Origin: Patescibacteria group bacterium
GTDB taxonomy: Bacteria > Patescibacteriota > JABMPQ01 > JAHIRA01
NCBI GenBank assembly: GCA_018818905.1
Contig: JAHIRA010000068.1
Location: 1 to 5,248, forward strand
Direction of reading: 5' to 3'
DNA: 5,248 nucleotides
The position numbers were made by a program, and so were the translations under genes. Shown here one piece after another: positions 1-5,248 of this stretch (positions within the stretch are counted from its first letter, which is position 1; each line of letters starts with the position of its first letter). The notes beneath the pieces are model-generated. The model was given only the letters and a program-made list of their open reading frames with translations, was not told where the DNA came from and made no database searches.

Positions 1-54
1 AAATCAAGACTCACTTTTTGCCTTAAAATAGAGCAAAATAACCATTATTGTGTT

Positions 55-2040
55 TTACAATAATGAGACTGGATCGATATCAATCTTCCAATCTGGCTGC
101 AATTTCTCTTTCAGAAAAGCCTTAATTGGGCCTTCATTTTTAACGAACTTCAAAATGATCTGGTATTTGTAAGAACCATGAGTTTTTGGAATAAACGCTG
201 GCGCCGGACCCAAAAGATCAAAGCCAAATTCTTTTATTTTTTTGCTAAGAAGGTCAGAAGTTTTTGTAGCTTCTTTGCTAGCCTTAGCCTCGTTTTTGTC
301 TTGAATGACAAGTTTTATAATCTTTGAAAAGGGAGGGTAGTCCAGTTCCTTTCTTTCTTTTATTTCGTTTTGATAATATTCTAGAAAATTGTGATGCTGA
401 ACACTTTTCATGATAGAGTTTTCAGCATAGTAGGTCTGCAAAATAGCTTTACCACGATTATCTTTCCGGCCAGTTCTGCCTGATACCTGAGTCAAAAGTT
501 GAAAGGTTCTTTCACTCGCTCTAAAGTCTGGCAGATTTAGCCCGACATCTGCAGAGACGATCCCCACCAAATCAACTTTGGGCAAATCCCATCCTTTGGT
601 AATCATCTGGGTTCCAATCAGAACATCAATCTTGTGATTTTTGAGAGCTTGATAAAATTTATCATGAGAATCCTTCTTCGTCGTTGTGTCCTTGTCCATT
701 CTCGCAAAGCGAGCTTGTGGGAACAGTTTTTGCAGTTCTAGTTCAACCTTTTCTGTTCCGCTACCAAAGTATTTGATAGCCTTACTTTTGCATTCCGGAC
801 AAATCTTTGGAGCGCCAAATTGTTGACCACAGTGATGACAAGTTAAATATTTTGAACCTGAATAAAGATGATAGGTGAGTGGAACTGTGCAGTCAGGGCA
901 ATTGGAAACGAAACCACAGTCTCGACAAGTAATAAAAGTGGCTGTGCCACGCCTGTTTATAAATAGAAGGGCTTGTTTCTTGGCTGACAATGTCTTGGCT
1001 AGTTCTTCTTGCAATCTTTCCGAAAAAACAGAAAAATTCTTCTTCTTGAACTCTTCCTTCATATCGATAATCTCGATTTCTGGCATCTTATCTTGATGAA
1101 TTCTACTTTTTAGCTCCAAGAGCTGAAAATGCTTTTTCTTAACTTGGTAATAGTCCTCAATACTTGGCGTAGCGCTACCAAGAAGGAGCGGAAACTTCAT
1201 TTTTTTTGACATAAACTCAGCCACTATAAGCGAATCATAACGAGGAGCTTGGTCAAACTGCTTGAGGCTTTGGTCATGAGCCTCATCGATGATAATCAAA
1301 CCTAACTCCTTGAAAGGAGCAAAAATTGATGACCGTGGTCCAATCACAATTCTAGCCTGACCATTTTTGATTCTCTGCCAGTGATGGAATTTCTCACTGT
1401 TGCTTTGACGACTGTGTAGAACTGCCAGTTTTTTTTCAAAAAATCTCTTGGAAAATCTTTCTATGTTTTGCGGAACAAGCGAAATTTCCGGAACTAACAA
1501 TAAAGCTTGTTTGTTCTGTTTTAGGGCATCATCGATAATTCTCATATAAACTTCTGTCTTGCCTGAAGCAGTTGGCCCAAGAAGAAAGAATTGCGTAGCT
1601 GGATTTTTCTCGACTGCTTTTCTAAACGTGCTGACGGATAATTGCTGATCTTTGGTTAGTTGTGGCTTCTTGTCTTGTGATATTGTTTGACGGCTCTCAT
1701 TGATCTGTCTTTGGTGTTTAAGAATCTTGGGGATCATTAACTTGAGAGTCAGTCCAAAAGGGGAGAGGTAATAATCGCTGATAAATTCTGCCGTTTTAAT
1801 CTGATCCTGGCTTAGGACTGGCTGCTCAAAAACCCTATTTGAAATAGCCTTGGTTCTATTGCCAAAGCCCTTGTCCATTGTTTGATAAACGATGCCATAT
1901 GTTTTTCTTTTTCCTAGCTGAATAACAACAAGTTCGCCAGGAGCTAGTTTTTCTGTTGCCGAATAAGTAAAAAAGCTCCCTCGATTTAGAGGGATTTTGG
2001 TTAGTGGTGCAATGCTGTAGTAGAAAATTTTCTTGTCCAT
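55..2040 (-). CDS. priA: Primosomal protein N' (PriA), replication-restart DNA helicase
   Basis: PriA is a cytoplasmic superfamily 2, 3'-to-5' helicase that recognises abandoned replication forks and starts reloading of the replicative helicase. The 661-residue product shows the PriA order: an N-terminal 3'-end-binding domain (about 1-107), Walker A GPTASGKTE at 155-163, DEAH box at 252-255, GSATPS at 288-293, a zinc-binding insert with all eight cysteines (C372, C375, C381, C384, C401, C404, C414, C417), GTQMITKGWD at 476-485, QVSGRTGR at 518-525, DYPPF at 567-571, and a C-terminal domain with GPAPAF near 611. E. coli PriA has 732 residues; most of the difference is between the N-terminal and helicase domains, where the winged-helix domain seems to be missing. 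The ATG lies 2 nt after the stop of the upstream reductase gene, so the two are probably co-transcribed and translationally coupled. No Shine-Dalgarno sequence precedes it. Stop is TAA. Family identification is secure. Confidence 0.97.
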   Translation of the reverse strand: MDKKIFYYSIAPLTKIPLNRGSFFTYSATEKLAPGELVVIQLGKRKTYGIVYQTMDKGFGNRTKAISNRVFEQPVLSQDQIKTAEFISDYYLSPFGLTLKLMIPKILKHQRQINESRQTISQDKKPQLTKDQQLSVSTFRKAVEKNPATQFFLLGPTASGKTEVYMRIIDDALKQNKQALLLVPEISLVPQNIERFSKRFFEKKLAVLHSRQSNSEKFHHWQRIKNGQARIVIGPRSSIFAPFKELGLIIIDEAHDQSLKQFDQAPRYDSLIVAEFMSKKMKFPLLLGSATPSIEDYYQVKKKHFQLLELKSRIHQDKMPEIEIIDMKEEFKKKNFSVFSERLQEELAKTLSAKKQALLFINRRGTATFITCRDCGFVSNCPDCTVPLTYHLYSGSKYLTCHHCGQQFGAPKICPECKSKAIKYFGSGTEKVELELQKLFPQARFARMDKDTTTKKDSHDKFYQALKNHKIDVLIGTQMITKGWDLPKVDLVGIVSADVGLNLPDFRASERTFQLLTQVSGRTGRKDNRGKAILQTYYAENSIMKSVQHHNFLEYYQNEIKERKELDYPPFSKIIKLVIQDKNEAKASKEATKTSDLLSKKIKEFGFDLLGPAPAFIPKTHGSYKYQIILKFVKNEGPIKAFLKEKLQPDWKIDIDPVSLL

Positions 2041-2042
2041 AG

Positions 2043-3065
2043 CTAGTCTAGATAAGCTCTAATAAGTTTCTGCTGAACTTTTTTTGATCTAGCAACTAGG
2101 CCAAGGAGAGAGTTGCCATATTTACTAAAGCCCTTATACTTCTCGTAAAACTGCAAGGGTCTTTCTTTCTTGTATTTTTTAGCTAAGAGTTTTGGTATTT
2201 CTTCGAGGTGGTATTCGGGCTGCAGTATCTTTCTTGCCGCTTCACGTCCAGAAATTATGGCCGGGTAGATGCCTTCTCCGCTGAAAGCATCAGTCAGACC
2301 TGCTGCGTCACCAACCAGAAAAGTATTTCCAAATTGAAAGCCTTGGTAGTCACAGTTAATAGGAGCACTTCGAAGCTTGGCTTGGCTCAGATCTATATTT
2401 CTTTCCTCAAGCCAGTCATCAAAATAGTCTTTAACTTTCTTAAACGAAATCATTTTCAAGTAGGCTCCAGTTCCAATTTCTGTAAAATTATCATGTGGGA
2501 AAATCCAAATATACGATGGGCCGATTTTTGTCATATCCATAAAAACCTCAATGTCGTCATATATTTTTGGGACTTGATATTGAATGGTTGGACCCATTTT
2601 TTCTGTCTTGAGACCCAAGGTTTTTCTGACCAAGGAGTTACTACCGTCAGCACCAATCAGGTAATCAAAATAAAATTCTTGACCATCTTTACAGATAACT
2701 GAAATCTGGCTTAGGCTAACAACTTCTGTTTCTTTCTTGATCTCCACACCTGCGTCTTCAGCTCTTTTTTCCATGTACGAACCAAGTCTTTCTCTGGAAC
2801 AGGTCGCAATAGAACCCGGAGGAACTTTGACCTTTATTCTCTTGTTGGCAACACAAATAATTCCTTGATCAAAAGTTCTGTCCAAAAGGTCAGGGGGGAC
2901 AATTTTTTTGATTTCTTTTCCCGTCAAACCACCAGCACAGACTTTGTTGCCAATAATAGAATTCTTTTCCAATATCAAAACCTTCTTCGAGGCTTCTGCC
3001 AATTTTCTGCCAGCTTCCAGGCCTCCGGGGCCAGCACCAATTACAATAACATCATACTTCTTCAT
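2043..3065 (-). CDS. Geranylgeranyl reductase family FAD-dependent oxidoreductase
   Basis: This is a flavoprotein of the p-hydroxybenzoate hydroxylase fold, closest by motif to the geranylgeranyl reductase (GGR) family, which saturates isoprenoid double bonds in archaeal lipids, chlorophyll side chains and some quinones. Visible motifs in the 340 residues are the FAD dinucleotide site GAGPGG (10-15) with acidic E33, the KVCAGGL segment around C43, R91 in SRERLGSYM, the DG motif DYLIGADGSNSLVRKTLG (134-151), the YIWIFP substrate-side motif (185-190) followed by GTG, and the second FAD motif GDAAGLTDAFSGEG (252-265). Archaeal members are usually about 390-400 residues, so the C-terminal part is short here, ending in a basic tail. 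No signal peptide or membrane segment is seen. The ATG is bounded by an in-frame TAA 12 nt upstream (3075-3077), and only a weak GGA lies before it. It heads an apparent two-gene transcript with priA. The substrate cannot be told from sequence; menaquinone or another polyprenyl lipid is possible. General FAD-dependent oxidoreductase is the safe fallback. Confidence 0.88.
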   Translation of the reverse strand: MKKYDVIVIGAGPGGLEAGRKLAEASKKVLILEKNSIIGNKVCAGGLTGKEIKKIVPPDLLDRTFDQGIICVANKRIKVKVPPGSIATCSRERLGSYMEKRAEDAGVEIKKETEVVSLSQISVICKDGQEFYFDYLIGADGSNSLVRKTLGLKTEKMGPTIQYQVPKIYDDIEVFMDMTKIGPSYIWIFPHDNFTEIGTGAYLKMISFKKVKDYFDDWLEERNIDLSQAKLRSAPINCDYQGFQFGNTFLVGDAAGLTDAFSGEGIYPAIISGREAARKILQPEYHLEEIPKLLAKKYKKERPLQFYEKYKGFSKYGNSLLGLVARSKKVQQKLIRAYLD

Positions 3066-3116
3066 TTGTTTCCGTTAATTCTATTTCAATTCTATCACTT
3101 TTTACCTATTTGCCAA
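3066..3116 (-). promoter_or_regulatory. Sigma70-type promoter for the reductase-priA transcript
   Basis: Reading the minus strand, a -35 box TTGGCA (3116 to 3111, 5/6 match to TTGACA) is followed after 16 nt by a -10 box TAGAAT (3094 to 3089, 5/6 match to TATAAT). TGA directly before the -10 gives an extended -10 element. The predicted transcription start is near 3081, leaving a leader of about 16 nt before the reductase ATG. The boxes are seen directly; promoter function is inferred. Confidence 0.65.
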
Positions 3117-3131
3117 CAGTGATACTTCTCT

Positions 3132-3205
3132 TGTTATGCTTTAGCAATCAAAACAAAAAAATTGTGTGCTTTTTTTTAAATTTGTTCTATACTTTGTGCA
3201 TAACA
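3132..3205. repeat. 8-bp inverted repeat with distant arms in the divergent intergenic region
   Basis: TGTTATGC (3132-3139) and its reverse complement GCATAACA (3198-3205) lie between the two outward-facing promoters, with centres 66 bp apart. The sequence between them is very AT-rich, with an A7 run at 3155-3161 and a T8 run at 3170-3177. The arms could be paired operator half-sites for a regulator acting on both promoters, but an 8-bp match in about 200 AT-rich bases can arise by chance. The rest of the 196-bp gap shows no gene. Confidence 0.25.
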
Positions 3206-3210
3206 TTCCA

Positions 3211-3261
3211 TTGAAAAAAAACTTCATTTCGTATATAACTGATGTAGTAATAACATAATAC
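3211..3261 (+). promoter_or_regulatory. Sigma70-type promoter for the aminotransferase gene
   Basis: A -35 box TTGAAA (3211-3216, 5/6 match) is separated by an ideal 17 nt from a -10 box TATAAC (3234-3239, 5/6 match). The predicted start is near 3246, giving a leader of about 16 nt before the ATG at 3262. The leader is AT-rich and has no Shine-Dalgarno sequence. A weaker TATACT (3188-3193) lies further upstream without a well-spaced -35. The boxes are seen directly; activity is inferred. Confidence 0.65.
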
Positions 3262-4425
3262 ATGCTTGAAATATCAAAACGAATCCAAAATATAGCCAGC
3301 AGTCAAACTATTGCGGTTGACTCCAAAGCCAAACAACTCATTTGCGAGGGGAAGAAAATCTATAATTTTGCTGTCGGCGAACCAGATATTGCTCCTCCAG
3401 AAGTTCTAATTAAGGCCATCGATAAGGCTTATCACGAAGGGAAAACCAAATACACTCACCCAGCTGGCACCCCAGAAGTAAGAGAAAAGGTTGCGGCTCA
3501 TCTCTATGGTCTGGACAAAGTTAAATATTCAAAAGATCAAATAGTTGTCACTAATGGTGGCAAACAAGCCTTGTTTTTGGCCTTTCAGTCAATTATAAAT
3601 GAGGGCGACGAGGTTATCATTCTGAAGCCCTACTGGGTTAGCTATACAGAACAGGTTAAACTGGCACAAGGAAAGCCAGTTTTTGTTGATACTACGGACG
3701 AATTTCAACTCGACATCGAAGCCATAAAAGAAGCTCTAACAAATAAAACAAAAGCTATTATCCTCAATTCTCCATCAAATCCCACTGGAATGGTCTTTAA
3801 GAAGGATTCCATTAAGAAGCTTGCAGCAGAGCTTGAGGGAAAGGACATCTATATTATCTCGGATGACATTTATCAAAATCTTTCATATGATGAAGAATTT
3901 TATCCGATAGCTAAGTATTCCAAGAAGATTAAAGAACAAACTATCATCATTCAAGGTCTTTCTAAGTCACATGCCATGACCGGTCTCAGGCTTGGTTTTA
4001 TGGCTGCCAACCTAGAAGTGACAGCTGCTGCAACCAAGCTTCAAAGCCAATTATCAAGCAATCCCAATAGTCTTTTGCAAGCTGCTTCAATAGAGGTAAT
4101 GGAGAATAGCGAGGAATACGAGAAGAAATATTTCGAGCTTTTTAAATCTAGAAGGGACTTAGTAGTCTCTATTCTTGAAAAAAATGATAAAATCAGTTTT
4201 AATAAGCCCCAGGGTGCTTTTTATGTTTTTGTAAACATCTCTCAAATCGAGAATGATTCAGCTAAGTTTTCAGAAAAACTACTTGAAGAAGAACTGGTGG
4301 CTACGGTTCCTGGGATTGCCTTTGGAATGGAAGGATTCGTCAGACTTTCTTTTGCCAGCAGTGAGAAGGATCTCAAAGAAGGTCTAAGCAAGTTTAATGC
4401 ATTTTGCGAGAAGATAGCCAAGTAG
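3262..4425 (+). CDS. Aspartate aminotransferase (class I aminotransferase, I-gamma type)
   Basis: This is a fold-type I PLP enzyme that probably transfers the amino group between aspartate and 2-oxoglutarate, giving oxaloacetate and glutamate in the cytoplasm. The 387 residues match the Thermus thermophilus type almost without gaps at the N-terminus: NFAVGEPD (35-42), GKTKYTHPAGTPE (60-72), NGGKQALF (98-105), PYWVSY (123-128), SPSNPTG (170-176), SDDIY (200-204), PLP lysine K235 in GLSKSHAMTGLRLGF (R243 likely binds the PLP phosphate), PQGAFYV (316-322) and VRLSFASSE (360-368), where R361 should bind the substrate alpha-carboxylate. K101 corresponds to the lysine that holds the distal carboxylate of acidic substrates in T. 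thermophilus aspartate aminotransferase (Lys109 in pig numbering), which supports aspartate specificity. An in-frame TAA at 3256-3258 fixes the ATG as the start; no Shine-Dalgarno is present. The next gene, 50 nt downstream, uses oxaloacetate, which fits the assignment. A prephenate or broader-specificity aminotransferase remains possible. Confidence 0.93.
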   Translation: MLEISKRIQNIASSQTIAVDSKAKQLICEGKKIYNFAVGEPDIAPPEVLIKAIDKAYHEGKTKYTHPAGTPEVREKVAAHLYGLDKVKYSKDQIVVTNGGKQALFLAFQSIINEGDEVIILKPYWVSYTEQVKLAQGKPVFVDTTDEFQLDIEAIKEALTNKTKAIILNSPSNPTGMVFKKDSIKKLAAELEGKDIYIISDDIYQNLSYDEEFYPIAKYSKKIKEQTIIIQGLSKSHAMTGLRLGFMAANLEVTAAATKLQSQLSSNPNSLLQAASIEVMENSEEYEKKYFELFKSRRDLVVSILEKNDKISFNKPQGAFYVFVNISQIENDSAKFSEKLLEEELVATVPGIAFGMEGFVRLSFASSEKDLKEGLSKFNAFCEKIAK

Positions 4426-4474
4426 AAACTATATATTTGTACAATCGGTCTGCAAGAAAATTAACTAGAAACTA
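4423..4474 (+). repeat. 9-bp direct repeat bordering the gap before the carboxykinase gene
   Basis: TAGAAACTA occurs at 4423-4431, where its first three bases are the aminotransferase stop codon, and again at 4466-4474, one base before the carboxykinase ATG. The copies are exact and 43 bp apart, so they bracket almost the whole 50-nt gap. No hairpin, strong promoter or Shine-Dalgarno is visible in this gap. The repeat may be a small duplication scar or chance. Confidence 0.4.
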
Positions 4475-4475
4475 A

Positions 4476-5248
4476 ATGGAAATTTTTAAGAAAGTCGCCA
4501 AAGATCTCGTTGACCACAAGCATTCGTATTGGACTCCCGGATCATTTGATCTAGCTTTATGGAGCAAAAAAAACTCCATTCCCAATCGTGACAACATTCC
4601 AGTCTTTCATTCCAAGATCAAGTCTAGAAACAAAGATGGAACAGTCGATAACGTTAACAAACTTCCAGCTGTCGAGCAGAAGAAAATAGAAGCTGTTATC
4701 AAAAAGGCTTACAAGAACATGTGGGACCGTGACATAATTGCGGTTGAAAGAATAATTGGGGCTCATTCAGAAGGTTCTATGAAGTTCAGAGTTTTTGTCC
4801 CCAAAGAATATCCTCAATTGGCCTACATGGTTTACAACAATTTCTTCAAAGCACCTGAAGACAGACCAATTGACGTCACTACCATTATGATTCCGGATTT
4901 TGACGAGCAAATGACTTTGGTAGATCCTATTAGCAAGGTTACTTTTATCCTCGGAAGCGATTATTACGGAGAGCTCAAAATGAGTCTTCTAAGAATGACT
5001 ATGCATGTCTCTAGAGAAAAGAAAAAGTCCCTCGGCCTTCATGCTGGTAGCAAGGTTTACTGGCTTAGAGATAAGAAAAAGCAACTCAAGAAAAAAGGTG
5101 TCTTGATTTTTGGCTTATCTGGAACAGGTAAGACCACCATCACAACTATGGGTCATGGTCTAAAATATCCAGAAAGGGTGAGAATCAGGCAAGATGACAT
5201 CAATATCATAAACGAAGAGGGGTATTGTATTGGAACTGAAAGAAACTT
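4476..5248 (+). CDS. pckA: Phosphoenolpyruvate carboxykinase (ATP), divergent, 3' end outside the window
   Basis: ATP-type PEP carboxykinase interconverts oxaloacetate + ATP and phosphoenolpyruvate + CO2 + ADP. The reading frame stays open to the window end, giving 257 residues of a family usually about 520-540 long, so roughly half is seen. Recognisable segments are MWDRDIIAVERIIGA (82-96) and KFRVFVPKEY (103-112), matching the family's N-terminal domain; LGSDYYGELKMS (159-170), matching the LGTxYxGExKKG segment; LHAGSK (188-193), in place of MHCSAN; the phosphate loop GLSGTGKTT (213-221), a perfect kinase-1 motif; and QDDIN (239-243), in place of the GDDEHGW metal site. The second lysine of the ExKK motif appears to be M169, and the TGRSPKDK motif is not clear; SRNKD at 50-54 may be its remnant. 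An in-frame TAA directly before the ATG (4473-4475) fixes the start. No Shine-Dalgarno is seen. It probably shares a transcript with the aminotransferase, which makes its substrate. Family membership is solid; standard activity is less certain because of the changed residues. Confidence 0.88.
   Translation, partial: MEIFKKVAKDLVDHKHSYWTPGSFDLALWSKKNSIPNRDNIPVFHSKIKSRNKDGTVDNVNKLPAVEQKKIEAVIKKAYKNMWDRDIIAVERIIGAHSEGSMKFRVFVPKEYPQLAYMVYNNFFKAPEDRPIDVTTIMIPDFDEQMTLVDPISKVTFILGSDYYGELKMSLLRMTMHVSREKKKSLGLHAGSKVYWLRDKKKQLKKKGVLIFGLSGTGKTTITTMGHGLKYPERVRIRQDDINIINEEGYCIGTERN

Noticed and set aside
1..31. Possible end of a convergent plus-strand gene (frame 2 ends ...LFALK then TAG at 29-31)
   Set aside because: Only nine codons are visible and the other frames also end nearby, so the sequence cannot show whether a gene ends here.
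34..50. Possible terminator hairpin after priA (AATAA/TTATT stem with a 3-nt loop on the minus strand)
   Set aside because: The core stem is five A-T pairs with no G-C pairs, and no clean U-run follows. It is too weak to call an intrinsic terminator.
875..1096. Plus-strand reading frame of 73 codons
   Set aside because: It lies wholly antisense to the zinc-binding and helicase region of priA, resembles no known protein, and has no promoter or ribosome-binding site.
2041..2058. Near-palindrome AGCT..TCTAGA..AGCT across the reductase stop and priA start
   Set aside because: It has mismatches, would leave a loop too small for a stable RNA hairpin, and most of it is codons for the reductase C-terminus. 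Probably incidental.
2208..2702. Plus-strand reading frame of 164 codons
   Set aside because: It is antisense to the well-supported reductase gene. The translation has no recognisable motif and an odd composition, so it is most likely a shadow of the real frame.
2865..3122. Plus-strand reading frame of 85 codons ending in the intergenic region
   Set aside because: It is mostly antisense to the reductase N-terminus and overlaps its promoter. The hydrophobic C-terminal stretch comes from T-rich intergenic DNA rather than a credible membrane protein.
3170..3177. T8 run as a terminator tail
   Set aside because: No G-C-rich hairpin precedes it on the plus strand, and no gene is transcribed toward it. 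It reads better as AT-rich promoter-flanking DNA.
4437..4465. Possible separate promoter for the carboxykinase gene (TACAAT at 4440-4445, or TTGTAC at 4437-4442 with ATTAAC)
   Set aside because: The TACAAT has no acceptable -35 at 16-18 nt, and the other pair matches consensus poorly and would give almost no leader. Read-through from the aminotransferase promoter is the simpler view.
4557..4766. Minus-strand reading frame of 69 codons
   Set aside because: It is antisense to the N-terminal part of the carboxykinase gene, which matches its family through this region.

Overview
The window carries four protein-coding genes from an AT-rich bacterial genome. Coding is dense, gaps are short, and the standard genetic code is used (TGG for Trp; TAA and TAG stops). 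The most likely source is a small-genome, uncultured bacterium of the candidate phyla radiation (Patescibacteria) type. This is an inference with limited certainty. It rests on the AT-rich composition, the near absence of Shine-Dalgarno sequences, a PriA that lacks one standard domain, and a divergent ATP-type phosphoenolpyruvate carboxykinase. No marker gene such as an rRNA or ribosomal protein is present to confirm it.

Left half (minus strand, read right to left): a FAD-dependent oxidoreductase of the geranylgeranyl reductase family (3065 to 2043) is followed after 2 nt by priA (2040 to 55), the primosomal helicase for replication restart. The spacing indicates one transcript, although the two functions are not obviously related. 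A good sigma70-type promoter with an extended -10 lies just upstream of the reductase. Only 54 bases lie beyond priA, and no convincing terminator is visible there.

Middle: a 196-bp AT-rich divergent intergenic region (3066-3261) holds one recognisable promoter for each direction. Each promoter sits so close to its gene that the predicted 5' leader is only about 16 nt. An 8-bp inverted repeat with widely separated arms lies between the two promoters.

Right half (plus strand): a class I aminotransferase of the aspartate aminotransferase I-gamma type (3262-4425) is followed after 50 nt by the first 257 codons of an ATP-type phosphoenolpyruvate carboxykinase (4476 to beyond the window end). Together they could convert aspartate to oxaloacetate and then to phosphoenolpyruvate, or run in reverse. 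That would link amino-acid metabolism to the lower part of glycolysis/gluconeogenesis. The carboxykinase keeps its P-loop but appears to have changed several residues that are nearly invariant in the family.

There are no RNA genes, CRISPR arrays, insertion sequences or phage genes. I see no clear new multi-gene system. The points most worth a second look are the carboxykinase active site, the domain loss in PriA, and the short-leader divergent promoters.
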